From GWE2-42-39 sp963668595 (GTDB lineage Bacteria; Bacteroidota; Bacteroidia; Bacteroidales; Prolixibacteraceae), in assembly GCA_963668595.1 (NCBI GenBank), contig OY764876.1, positions 186,001 through 250,000 on the forward strand: 64,000 nucleotides of DNA. Reading direction: 5' to 3'. Made by a program: the position numbers and the translations under genes. The notes under the pieces are model-generated. The model had not been told where the DNA came from. It made no database searches and worked only from the letters and a program-made list of their open reading frames with translations. Below, piece after piece: positions 36,101-44,120 of this stretch (positions are counted from its first letter, which is position 1; each line of letters begins with the position of its first letter).

Positions 36101-36556
36101 TTTACACTGAATGTCTTCTTCCAGTTTTCATACGGAAACGATATTTACAGCAACCTGAATATGATGCGCAACTGGGTATTTGCTTACAACAATGTCTCAA
36201 CCGATGCGCTTAATCGTTGGCGTAAACAAGGCGATGTAACCAATTTCCCACGACCAATACGAAACGACCCTTTAGGTAATGAATACAACAGGGTGTCAGA
36301 CCGATGGGTGGAAGATGGTTCGTATTTGCGTTTGAAAAACGTGAGTTTATCGTACGATGTGCCTACAAAATTGATTCGTAAACTGAATATCCGAAAACTG
36401 AGAGCGTATGTTACCGCTGATAATCTTGTTACCTGGACTCATTATACCGCATACGATCCGGATGTGAGTTCGTACAGCGGATTACAGCTTGGTGTTGATG
36501 ATGGCTCGTATCCACAAAGCCGGACTTTCATTTTTGGATTAAATGTTGAATTCTAA
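33161..36556 (+). CDS. SusC/RagA-family TonB-dependent transporter with STN domain (PUL C)
   Basis: This 1131-residue transporter has a signal sequence (hydrophobic part about residues 20-40, cleavage near GVHSQ), an STN domain (about 46-118; KLSLKMDKVRIADVFEEIER), a carboxypeptidase-regulatory-like domain (about 130-207), the linker IGIEEVVAIGYGVQRK, a plug (about 215-335; VMVRGQSSLNSGNEPLYIVDG, VLKDGASTAIYGSRAANGVI) and a barrel ending FIFGLNVEF. The substrate is probably an oligosaccharide released by the lyase and hexosaminidases encoded downstream. The susD start lies 11 bases after its stop. Confidence 0.96.
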   Translation: MKKKLDAGGRKCSCTKKLWMIMRLSVVLLLLSMFTAVAGVHSQNTKLSLKMDKVRIADVFEEIERQSNYYFFYSRDKFDDSRLVTIDIQGKTVEQVLKDLFSKESVSYKIVDRNILIEVNGSGSIGVSQQKIKVSGKVTDVTGAVLPGVAVQLKGTNEGVVTNFDGVYSISFVPSDGILIYSFVGMKTQEIEIAGRSQIDVQLHEDAIGIEEVVAIGYGVQRKRDITGSIASIDGETMQNSSVKDVMSALRGRASGVQVVSNSGAPGDGVSVMVRGQSSLNSGNEPLYIVDGVPVETSSLSLLNGWESHGLNPLSDINPRDIESMEVLKDGASTAIYGSRAANGVIIITTKRGKEGRANINVNVSTGVSNLTRKLSVLNAQQWREIIIDTYKNLDAYNNSATYSEPHWTAIDSLNPMNSGDVDWQDVMYRTAWQKQADLSITGGTNAAKYAFSTSVLDQDGILLASNYKRLTSRLNTDFVVRPNVRLGYSLSFSRALNNRINAGGTGNNSLVQSILVRPPTYSLTYPDGSPINYFNGKRNPVGLAEECTHLNTTNRVIGNQYIEIEIIKGLKFKTNVSLDFISMKEDEFYPTTVDYRAGYNSGAVRVSTNLTWANENYLTFEKTINEDHHLSALAGFSQQAWKLETTGLNGMYFASDNIRTLNGAGTISNQQVNTTVEHGLASFYGRLSYNYKSKYLLQANLRADGSSRFGDDKRFGYFPSTSLAWRFSDEEFLQNQKFLSDGKIRFSVGQTGNEAIGNYTSQGEFALGANYLTNSGAAPSIMPNTGLSWETTTQYDGGIDLSVLDSRIVFTADAYLKKTKDLLFAVPIPETTGFNYITQNIGNIENKGLEFSLTTYNLTGKLRWTSTLNIGMNRNKITSLPKEVLTNGFIQNGSYHILKEGESIGTFYGWKFLGVYSRDEDNVNQVRNGSSNGKLFRGGDPIWDDLNGDHIIDANDKQIIGNAQADFTGGFNNDISYKNFTLNVFFQFSYGNDIYSNLNMMRNWVFAYNNVSTDALNRWRKQGDVTNFPRPIRNDPLGNEYNRVSDRWVEDGSYLRLKNVSLSYDVPTKLIRKLNIRKLRAYVTADNLVTWTHYTAYDPDVSSYSGLQLGVDDGSYPQSRTFIFGLNVEF

Positions 36557-36567
36557 AAATTACGACA

Positions 36568-37956
36568 ATGAAAATTAAATATTTCAATTCGATAGTATTA
36601 ATTGCTACCCTACTTTTGCCTTTCTCTTGCATCGACGATGTATTGGATAAGAGTCCGGTAAGTAGTTTCTCTGCGGAAGGATTTTATCAGACAACCAGCG
36701 ACGCACAGGCAGGTGTTAATGGAATATACGATGCCGTTCAGGGAGCATTCCGAATGAACTTTGCCTATTGGGGTGAAGGTCGTGCCGATAATGTGCAAAC
36801 AGCTCAATCGGGCGAAGGCCTTGTTCTAATTCAGAATAATCTGAATGAATCAGCAGCTTCAGGCGACTGGAGTGCACTTTACGTTGTCATTAGCCGGGCA
36901 AATTATGCGATAAAATATATTCCAAATGTGTATGCCGAAGGTGATGCCGCTGGAAAACAGTTGATTGGTCAGGCAAAAGCTTTGCGCGCATTGGCTTATT
37001 TCTATCTGGTGCGGGTTTGGGGCGATGTGCCGTTGATTACAGAACCGTACAACTCAATTGCTCAAGACATATTTGTCAAAAAAGACGACAAAGAGCAAGT
37101 GCTTGATCTGATTGAAGAAGACCTGAAATATGCGGCTCAAAATTGCGTGGTAAAATTCGGTAATACGAATGATCGGATTATGTTTACACAAGGTTCGGCC
37201 AATGCATTGCTGACACAGGTGTATATGTGGCGAAAAAAATATTCGGAAGCAGTAGCCAGCTCGTCATTAGTAATGTCGAATAGCTTATACGGACTGGTTT
37301 CTTCAATGGCTGACTGGGGCAATATTTTTACTGCCGGATATTCGAATGAAAGTATTTTTGAAATCGGGTACAGCGATTCGGAAACAAATTCATTACGGGT
37401 GCTTTATGCGATTGGCTCGTATGCAATTTACACTCCTTCTGACAAATTTAAAGCAATGATTGAGCCGGGCGATTTGCGGGTTGATTATGTGTATGATAGA
37501 ACGTTAGCCGATCCGAAAGCAATCTGGAAATTTCTGGGAAAAGGAGTTAGTGATGAGGTTTCTACTGTTTCAAAACAAGACATCGTTCTGATTCGTTTGG
37601 CCGACATTATGCTTTTGCGTGCCGAAGCTCTTAATAAATTAGGCAGTGCCGCAAATAAAACCGAAGCATTGAGCTTATTGAATACCATTCGGAAACGTGC
37701 TGGTTTGACTGAATTTGCAAACGAAGCTGCCGCGATTGCCAAATACGGAGATCTGGAGTCTGCCATCTTACACGAACGCTCGGTGGAACTTTGTTTTGAA
37801 GGTCATCGTTGGTTTGATCTTGTTCGTACAGGTAAAGCTATTTCAACGATGGGTTCAATGAATGGTTTGAGTGATGAACGCAATCTGGTATGGCCTATTT
37901 ATGTTGGAATATTGAATAAAAATCCCAACATGGTACAGAACGAGTACTATAAATAA
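36568..37956 (+). CDS. SusD/RagB-family surface glycan-binding lipoprotein (PUL C)
   Basis: A 462-residue lipoprotein, shorter than the two paralogues (600 and 632). The lipobox LPFSC puts the modified cysteine near residue 19. Family marks are DDVLDKSPVSSFSAEGFYQT, ARALAYFYLVRVWGDVPLI style TPR text (here QAKALRALAYFYLVRVWGD), and the C-terminal HERSVELCFEGHRWFDLVRTG followed by a final NPNMVQNEYYK. It binds the glycan together with the SusC encoded 11 bases upstream. Confidence 0.95.
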   Translation: MKIKYFNSIVLIATLLLPFSCIDDVLDKSPVSSFSAEGFYQTTSDAQAGVNGIYDAVQGAFRMNFAYWGEGRADNVQTAQSGEGLVLIQNNLNESAASGDWSALYVVISRANYAIKYIPNVYAEGDAAGKQLIGQAKALRALAYFYLVRVWGDVPLITEPYNSIAQDIFVKKDDKEQVLDLIEEDLKYAAQNCVVKFGNTNDRIMFTQGSANALLTQVYMWRKKYSEAVASSSLVMSNSLYGLVSSMADWGNIFTAGYSNESIFEIGYSDSETNSLRVLYAIGSYAIYTPSDKFKAMIEPGDLRVDYVYDRTLADPKAIWKFLGKGVSDEVSTVSKQDIVLIRLADIMLLRAEALNKLGSAANKTEALSLLNTIRKRAGLTEFANEAAAIAKYGDLESAILHERSVELCFEGHRWFDLVRTGKAISTMGSMNGLSDERNLVWPIYVGILNKNPNMVQNEYYK

Positions 37957-37987
37957 TTCAGGCGATTTAATTTAAAACTTGTTGAAA

Positions 37988-38572
37988 ATGAAAAAAATAG
38001 AAAAATATAAGACATCAAGGCATTTCCTGAAAATGTTTTTGTTTGCATTCGGCTTGGTACTTCTTTTTGTAAAATGCGAAATTCAAAAAGATTTTGAATA
38101 CGAATACAGTAATGTGGGGGGAAAATTGAGTGTTAATGCATGGGAATTTATTCAGCAAACTGACTCTTTGTCGCTCATGGAACAAGCGGTAACTACTGCC
38201 GGATTACAAAATTTGTTTACCGAATCGACGGAAAAAACCTTTATTGTTCCCCGCAATTCGGCTTTCCGCGCATACATGAAAACAAATGGATTCAAAACGA
38301 TCTCGGCAATTCCGTTAGCAACACTTCAAAATGTAATTAAGTACCATGTGGTAAAAGCACGAGTAATTTTTTCTGATCCGACGATGCAGGCCAATAATCC
38401 AATTGCGTATGATACCGAAAGCGGGAAGGTCATGTATTTGTCGCGCAATACGAATTACCAGGGATTGATTAACCAAGGAACAAAAAAGAGCTGGACAATT
38501 ATTACTTCAAATTTGGAACCGACCAATGGGGTACTTCATGTTACTGCCGATGTTGTTTACTTGTCGTTATAA
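37988..38572 (+). CDS. Fasciclin (FAS1) domain protein in the SusE/SGBP position (PUL C)
   Basis: A 194-residue protein. The ATG at 37988 is preferred over a TTG three codons upstream. A hydrophobic N-terminal segment (about residues 14-31) ends in a cysteine (FVKCEI), a possible lipoprotein site though not an ideal lipobox. Residues about 50-192 form one FAS1 domain: the pattern FTESTEKTFIVPRNSAFRAY, the central VIKYHVVKARVIF, and the closing GVLHVTADVVYLSL are characteristic. FAS1 proteins in Bacteroidota often sit after SusD and are thought to be surface adhesins or glycan-binding helpers; that role is inferred. An inverted repeat 38 bases after the stop probably ends this transcript. Confidence 0.82.
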   Translation: MKKIEKYKTSRHFLKMFLFAFGLVLLFVKCEIQKDFEYEYSNVGGKLSVNAWEFIQQTDSLSLMEQAVTTAGLQNLFTESTEKTFIVPRNSAFRAYMKTNGFKTISAIPLATLQNVIKYHVVKARVIFSDPTMQANNPIAYDTESGKVMYLSRNTNYQGLINQGTKKSWTIITSNLEPTNGVLHVTADVVYLSL

Positions 38573-38609
38573 AAAAATAGAATTTTAATCGAAGCTATAT
38601 TTGGAAGAA

Positions 38610-38674
38610 CTCTGTGTTTTTCTTCGAAATTCAGGTATTTGATGAATACTTAAAAACGAAGAAAACACAGAGTT
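38610..38674 (+). terminator. Long inverted repeat after the FAS1 gene
   Basis: ACTCTGTGTTTTTCTTCG (38610-38627) pairs almost fully with CGAAGAAAACACAGAGT (38658-38674). The loop is 30 bases and the T-rich tail is only moderate, so it is a terminator or processing structure that splits SusCD from the enzymes. Confidence 0.6.
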
Positions 38675-38748
38675 TGATTCGATTGCTATTGTGTTTATTT
38701 TTATACAGATAAACATTTTTGAAACATATTTCCCTGTCATCGGGTGTG

Positions 38749-38782
38749 ATGGACTTCTTCATTTTTCATGAAAAGAGTCCAT
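38749..38782 (+). other. Leader hairpin upstream of the heparinase-type lyase
   Basis: ATGGACT (38749-38755) pairs with AGTCCAT (38776-38782), with partial pairing inside (TTCTTCAT against ATGAAAAG). It lies 51 bases before the lyase start codon, in the likely 5' leader. Confidence 0.4.
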
Positions 38783-38833
38783 TTATAACTATCAGGAGAT
38801 CAAATAATGAAAAATCATAATAATTGAAATAGA

Positions 38834-40765
38834 ATGAATCAGAACAGACGAGAGTTTGTACGAAAGGTAATGATCAGTGCTGCTGGTTTGTCTTTGGCTG
38901 AACGTGTTTTGGGACAGTCTGGTTATAGGATGAATACGGATGAGGATCGAAAAATAATTTTTCCGTTCATAAAATATGCACCTGAATATAATATTGGCGA
39001 ATACATCCCGAAAGATCAGGGAGGAAAGTTTATTCAGCAGGTCGTTCTGGGGACTGAAGATGACAAACTTATTGTAGAGAAGATACGCGGAGGTTTGCTT
39101 GAGTCTGTTTACGGCAACCCGATTGATTGGGGTAAGCTGGAAAAGACCGAGCTGGAGAAAAGTGTCTGGCTGAATCGTTTTTATTATTTGCCCAGCTTTG
39201 CCCGTCAGTATTATTTAACTGGCGACAAGGGCTGTCTGGATTATATGATGGATTTTATCCGGCGTTGGATTCGTGAGAATCCGCGTGATGCAAAGAATTC
39301 GCCTTCGAAATACAACTGGTACGACATGCAGGTTGCCTGGCGTGCAATCCACCTGTCGTGGTGTTTGTATCTTACTGAAGGGAGTTTAAGCCCGGACGAT
39401 AAGTCGTTAATTTTTCATTTGCAGGAAGAACATTCCCAAATATTGCTCGACCATTTTGGCGGGCAGCCGTTGAATGAGTTCAACCATCAGGCGCATGGCG
39501 CTTTGGCAATGTTGTATCTGGGCGTTTTGTTTCCTGATTTGCCTCAGTCGGAAGAGCTGATCGAGGTAGCCAAACGAATCCTGAATCATCACACAGAACA
39601 TGCTTTTTACAGCGATGGAGGAAATGTGGAGCAGATGTTTGGTTATTACCCGTTCGAGGCGCATCTGTTTCGCGATGCATTGTTGTTGTTCCGGAGTAAA
39701 GGTATTGCTGTGCCGGAACAATTGCCGGTGTTGTTGCGGAAGATGTTCCATTTTCTTTCGGCTGTCGCGCAGCCGGATGGCACGATGCCTCCGGTGAACG
39801 ATTCCTATCCGATGCCGGTTGGACCGATACTGGCAACTATTGCTGATGTTTTGGAGATAAACGTCTCCGAATCGTGGCGCGGTTCCGCATATTTTCAGGA
39901 TACACAGTTGGGGATTCTGAAATCTTCCGGCATAGAAAATAACTGGTACCTGCTTGTAAACCCAGCCAAAACTATCGGAGCACATGCCCACTCCGGCCGT
40001 TTGTCGTTTAATTTGTGGTACAACAATCGTCCGTTTATTATCGATAGCGGATGCTGTAATTATGATGATCCAATGCTGGTGAAGTGGTATCGTACCACAC
40101 AGGCTCACAACAGTGTTTTAATTGATGGGAAAAGCGATCCGAAGACTTCCGGACCGGAACAATGGGCTGCCAAACGCCAGACGGAAAACCGGATAACATA
40201 CCGGGATGAAGAATCGACGCATATTTTTTGCCAGATGAACTCGCCTGCGGATGAGCCGGCCAATTTATTGGTTAACTGGACTCGAAGTATTGCTGTTGTG
40301 AAAAATTTGTTTGTGGTGGTGCACGATCATTTCGAGTCGGATGAAGCACATGAATATGCTGTTTTGCTGCACACGCCTGTGCTGGATGTTGAAAAGGACG
40401 GAGACGCTTACCTGCTTACAAATGGCGACGAAAAGTTGGCTTTGTTTTATGCCGATAATGGAAATGAAAGTCGCACTGAGAAAGGAGAAGGGCTGATCAG
40501 TCAGGATGGGAAAAATGTGATGTCACCTGTTTTTACGCGCCGGATTCATGGAAAGGACGTTCACTCAACGATGGTCTTCTATCCGGTTCAGCAAACGGGA
40601 AAAGTTCAGGTGTTGCAAACAGTAACCAACGAAGGAGCCGGTTTGCATATTGAAACCGAAAACGGTGAAACGTATGTGGTGATTTTCCGAAATCAGGATG
40701 CGACAACAGCTAGTTTTGGTGGACATTCTACTTCTAAAATATTTGCCGTATTTGAACAAAGTTGA
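38834..40765 (+). CDS. Tat-exported heparinase II/III-type polysaccharide lyase (PUL C)
   Basis: A 643-residue lyase expected to break uronate-containing polymers by beta-elimination. The N-terminus NRREFVRKVMISAAGLSLA is a twin-arginine signal (RRxFVRK), so it is probably exported folded to the periplasm. An alpha/alpha toroid occupies about residues 60-370 with NEFNHQAHGALA (Asn and His of the active site) and GNVEQMFGYYPFE; the C-terminal beta-sandwich (about 380-640) carries the heparinase II/III block HSGRLSFNLWYNNRPFIIDS and WYRTTQAHNSVLIDG with the conserved Tyr-His pair. Related families act on heparan sulfate, heparin, alginate or bacterial exopolysaccharides; the sequence alone does not settle which. 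GH20 and acetyl-group enzymes downstream point to a uronate plus hexosamine polymer. Confidence 0.88.
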   Translation: MNQNRREFVRKVMISAAGLSLAERVLGQSGYRMNTDEDRKIIFPFIKYAPEYNIGEYIPKDQGGKFIQQVVLGTEDDKLIVEKIRGGLLESVYGNPIDWGKLEKTELEKSVWLNRFYYLPSFARQYYLTGDKGCLDYMMDFIRRWIRENPRDAKNSPSKYNWYDMQVAWRAIHLSWCLYLTEGSLSPDDKSLIFHLQEEHSQILLDHFGGQPLNEFNHQAHGALAMLYLGVLFPDLPQSEELIEVAKRILNHHTEHAFYSDGGNVEQMFGYYPFEAHLFRDALLLFRSKGIAVPEQLPVLLRKMFHFLSAVAQPDGTMPPVNDSYPMPVGPILATIADVLEINVSESWRGSAYFQDTQLGILKSSGIENNWYLLVNPAKTIGAHAHSGRLSFNLWYNNRPFIIDSGCCNYDDPMLVKWYRTTQAHNSVLIDGKSDPKTSGPEQWAAKRQTENRITYRDEESTHIFCQMNSPADEPANLLVNWTRSIAVVKNLFVVVHDHFESDEAHEYAVLLHTPVLDVEKDGDAYLLTNGDEKLALFYADNGNESRTEKGEGLISQDGKNVMSPVFTRRIHGKDVHSTMVFYPVQQTGKVQVLQTVTNEGAGLHIETENGETYVVIFRNQDATTASFGGHSTSKIFAVFEQS

Positions 40766-40780
40766 AATCAGGTATTTTTG
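40751..40780 (+). promoter_or_regulatory. Candidate promoter for the GH20-to-acetyltransferase operon
   Basis: TTTG (40751-40754) and TATTTTTG (40773-40780) are 18 bases apart and match the Bacteroidota TTTG-N19-TAnnTTTG promoter pattern. They overlap the stop codon of the lyase gene and would give a leader of about 100 bases. Confidence 0.45.
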
Positions 40781-40889
40781 GTTTTATCCTGTAAATTTAT
40801 CGATTGATTTTCAGGAATATTCATCTGTTTTCTGAATTTGGGAAAAAACTTCTGCCTCAAAATGTATAATAATTAAAAACGAAATAGAC

Positions 40890-42497
40890 ATGAGTATTAT
40901 TAAGTCTTTATTGCTTCTTGTTTGCTTGTCCTCAGTTGATATGGTGCGGGCTGGTACTGATATTCACATCATTCCCCGCCCGGAGAGTATGACACAAACC
41001 GAAGGAAATTTTACGTTGAACGCGGTAGTTGCTGTTGTTTGCGATGAGTCCACAAAGCAGGAAGCGAATTATCTGGCCGAGAAGCTGGAACAATCATTTG
41101 GCGAAAAACCATCCATATTATCAGCAGGAAAAGGGATTCGATTATACTTGAATGCCGATTTGAAAAATGATCTCGGAGAAGAAGGATACAATTTGCGCGT
41201 AAATTCTGATGGTATTGACATTGAAGGGGCAAGCAGTGCCGGTGTTTTTTATGGCATTCAGTCGTTGCGGCAATTACTACCGCCCGATTTTGAGATGCGT
41301 CCGGATAAAAATAAGACGGTCAATATTCCGGTGCTTGCGATACACGATAAACCAAGGTTTTCGTGGCGCGCCTTTATGCTTGATGAAGCCCGTCATTTTA
41401 AAGGGATGGATGTGGTGAAGAAAATGCTGGAACAGATGGCTTTATTGAAGATGAACGTGTTTCATTGGCATCTTACCGACGATCAGGGTTGGCGTATCGA
41501 AATAAAAAAGTACCCGCAACTTACTTTGGTTGGTGGAACCCGAAAAGATACCCAATTGGCGCGACGAAGTGAGAAACGCGAAGGAGTTCCTCATTCCGGT
41601 TATTATACGCAGGAGCAAATTCGTGAAATAATTGCTTTTGCCGCGCAACGGCATATTCGTATTGTTCCAGAGATTGAGATGCCGGGCCATGCAATGGCTG
41701 CTATTGCTGCATATCCGTGGTTGAGTACATTAGGGATTGCAACCGAAGTGCCGGTAACTTTTGGCAAACTGGATGATTCGTTTAATATTGCTGATCCGAA
41801 AGTAAATCGTTTTCTGAAAGATGTTTTAACGGAAGTTTTTGTCTTATTTCCGGGTAAAATTGTTCATATTGGCGGGGATGAGGTGAAGTTTGATGCTTGG
41901 AACAATTCGGCAGAAATGCAGGATATGATGAAGAAAAAGGGCTTGACATCACCGGCTGACCTTCAGATTTATTTCACCAACCAGATGTCGCAGTTTATCG
42001 AAAAGTCGGGATTCCGGATGATGGGCTGGAACGAAATTTTAGGTGATAATATACACGAATGGCAGGATGCTGCCAACATGGATGTAAAGCAAAGCCTGTC
42101 CAAATCGGCGATTATCCATTTTTGGAAAGGGAATATCGATTTGCTGAATAAAGCGGTGTCGAACGGATACGAGGTTGTAAATTCATACCATGCTCAAACG
42201 TATCTCGATTATGATTATACCGCAATTCCACTGGCGAAAGCGTATGCCTTCGATCCTGTTCCGCAGGGATTGGACATGAGGTACGAGAAAAAAGTCCTTG
42301 GTTTGGGATGCCAGATGTGGAGCGAGTGGATACCGACTGTACCGCAAATGGAACGGCAGGTTTTTCCACGTTTAGCCGCTTATGCCGAAGTAGGATGGAC
42401 TTCTGTAACCCGAAAAAACTTCGATGTCTTTTCTCTGTCGTTAGCCGAACTGGAAAAACGCTGGACCTTAATGGGAATTGCTTACAAGAAAGATTAA
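40890..42497 (+). CDS. GH20 beta-N-acetylhexosaminidase (PUL C)
   Basis: A 535-residue secreted exo-hexosaminidase with signal peptide (MSIIKSLLLLVCLSSVDMVRA). It has the GH20b domain (about residues 24-150) and catalytic barrel (about 155-510). Active-site marks: FMLDEARHFKG, NVFHWHLTDDQGWRIEIK, EIEMPGHA, VHIGGDEVKFDAW with the Asp 330/Glu 331 catalytic pair, and GCQMWSEWIP. It is a close paralogue of the PUL B enzyme at 24226 (same length and motif spacing), but is not a lipoprotein, so it should act in the periplasm on imported oligosaccharides. The next gene, another GH20 of a different clade, starts 18 bases after the stop. Confidence 0.95.
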   Translation: MSIIKSLLLLVCLSSVDMVRAGTDIHIIPRPESMTQTEGNFTLNAVVAVVCDESTKQEANYLAEKLEQSFGEKPSILSAGKGIRLYLNADLKNDLGEEGYNLRVNSDGIDIEGASSAGVFYGIQSLRQLLPPDFEMRPDKNKTVNIPVLAIHDKPRFSWRAFMLDEARHFKGMDVVKKMLEQMALLKMNVFHWHLTDDQGWRIEIKKYPQLTLVGGTRKDTQLARRSEKREGVPHSGYYTQEQIREIIAFAAQRHIRIVPEIEMPGHAMAAIAAYPWLSTLGIATEVPVTFGKLDDSFNIADPKVNRFLKDVLTEVFVLFPGKIVHIGGDEVKFDAWNNSAEMQDMMKKKGLTSPADLQIYFTNQMSQFIEKSGFRMMGWNEILGDNIHEWQDAANMDVKQSLSKSAIIHFWKGNIDLLNKAVSNGYEVVNSYHAQTYLDYDYTAIPLAKAYAFDPVPQGLDMRYEKKVLGLGCQMWSEWIPTVPQMERQVFPRLAAYAEVGWTSVTRKNFDVFSLSLAELEKRWTLMGIAYKKD

Positions 42498-42515
42498 CCG
42501 TTCAAGCTTTTATTT

Positions 42516-44108
42516 ATGAAGATTAATAATTTATATGATGAAGCACATTGGCCGACAGGGAAAGCCAGTTTCTTTGTGCTGACTTTTTTGCTTGTATTCA
42601 TGAGCGGATCTATTCGTACAATCGCCCTGGAAAATTCAGATCATTCTTCGTTTGAGGTAAGGGGATTTCATCTGGATCTGAGGACCCAGATAATGACCAT
42701 ACCAGCCCTGAAGGATTTTGCCAAAGAATTGTCTGGCTTCGGAATCAATACCCTGGTAATGGAATACGAGGCAACTTTTCCGTATTTGAAACATGCTACT
42801 ATTTCCAATAAATATGCGTATTCCCGTGAGGAAATTACTGAATTTGTTAAGTATTGCAGCACTCTGGGAATCGAAGTAATTCCTTTGCAGCAATGCTTTG
42901 GGCATGTGGAGTATATTCTGCGACACGGGCGGTATAGCAGCTTGCGGGAGTCGAGGCAGGATATTTCGCAGGTCTGTCCGTCGAAAAAAGAGGAATGCCG
43001 CGAGTTGTTTACCGACTTGTTTAAAGATATTGCCTCGCTGCATCAGTCAAAGTACATTCATATTGGTGGCGATGAAACCCGGCTTCTGGGGCATTGTCCG
43101 GAATGTGCAAAAACGGTGGCAGAGGAAGGTACATCGTTTCTTTTCAGCGATTACCTGAAAATGATTTGTGAAATTATTACCGGAATGGGAAAAGTGCCGG
43201 TAATGTGGGCCGATATCGTACTGAAATATCCTGAGGCGGTAAAAGATTTGCCCAAAGAGACTGTTTTTATCGACTGGAATTATGGTTGGGATATTAACTA
43301 TTTTGGGAATATTACTGATCTGCAAAAGAAGGGAGTTATCATCTGGGGAGCGCCGGCCATCCGGAGCCATCCCGATAACTGGTATGTAACATTATGGCAG
43401 AAGCATCTGGAAAATCAACGTGATTTTATTCCGTATGCCCGCAAGGCCGGGTATCAGGGGATGATTATGACTTCGTGGTCAACCTCTGGCGTGTATGGAT
43501 TTAACTGGGACATCAACTGGGAAGTGGTTGATATGTTTGCGATCCGCAATAACTATCCTTTATCCGGCTTCCGGCTGATGATTGCTGCTTATGCGAAATC
43601 GCTTCAACAGGCAGAGCCAATTGATCCGGTAGCATTTGTGGAAGAGTATGGCATTCATCGTTTTGGTTTTGGATCGGAAGAAAGTCGGAAGTTCAGAGAG
43701 GCCTTGTTTGCTTCTCCTGAAATAATCCGGCCTGAAGAGATTTCTGATCAGGCAAAAATTGCTAAGCTGAGAGATGAAATAAACAACGCGTGTAAGCAAA
43801 TGGCGAATTTGAAGCCAAAATCGAACACGAAGGAGTTTGAACACTTAAAATTGATGCTTGATCTCCGCTTATTTTATCTGGATTCGAAAATGCTTGAGTC
43901 AGAATATGAGTCTGATTTTATGGCAAAAACTGAAAAAACCAAGATGATAAATGCCTTTTCTGATTTAATCGACCGCTCGAAAAAACTGAATCAACGGTTT
44001 TCTTCGTTGAATAAAGGATTTTTGTATCCTTCGGAAATAGACGAACAAAACCGGATCAGAAGTCAGAAAATCAGAAATATATATGAAGCATTAAAAGGCA
44101 ATCGTTAG
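42516..44108 (+). CDS. Second, divergent GH20-type glycosidase (hexosaminidase D-like, PUL C)
   Basis: A 530-residue protein with an N-terminal membrane/signal segment (about residues 18-37). It lacks the GH20b domain and begins at once with the barrel: VRGFHLDLRTQ, VMEYEATFPY, VIPLQQCFGHVEY, and YIHIGGDETRLLG, where Asp 186/Glu 187 match the GH20 catalytic pair. Later VMWADIVLKYP and MIMTSWSTSGVYG line the pocket. This short layout is like hexosaminidase D and related GH20 clades, not the usual bacterial chitobiase type. Residues about 410-530 form a charged helical tail of unknown role. It may take a hexosamine linkage (for example GalNAc, or a 6-substituted sugar) that the GH20 just upstream does not. 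Confidence 0.85.
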   Translation: MKINNLYDEAHWPTGKASFFVLTFLLVFMSGSIRTIALENSDHSSFEVRGFHLDLRTQIMTIPALKDFAKELSGFGINTLVMEYEATFPYLKHATISNKYAYSREEITEFVKYCSTLGIEVIPLQQCFGHVEYILRHGRYSSLRESRQDISQVCPSKKEECRELFTDLFKDIASLHQSKYIHIGGDETRLLGHCPECAKTVAEEGTSFLFSDYLKMICEIITGMGKVPVMWADIVLKYPEAVKDLPKETVFIDWNYGWDINYFGNITDLQKKGVIIWGAPAIRSHPDNWYVTLWQKHLENQRDFIPYARKAGYQGMIMTSWSTSGVYGFNWDINWEVVDMFAIRNNYPLSGFRLMIAAYAKSLQQAEPIDPVAFVEEYGIHRFGFGSEESRKFREALFASPEIIRPEEISDQAKIAKLRDEINNACKQMANLKPKSNTKEFEHLKLMLDLRLFYLDSKMLESEYESDFMAKTEKTKMINAFSDLIDRSKKLNQRFSSLNKGFLYPSEIDEQNRIRSQKIRNIYEALKGNR

Positions 44109-44120
44109 AAGAAGTATGAT

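Noticed and set aside
39407..40108. Long antisense frame inside the heparinase-type lyase gene
   Set aside because: It is a mirror of strong codon bias on the sense strand, which carries a full catalytic domain.
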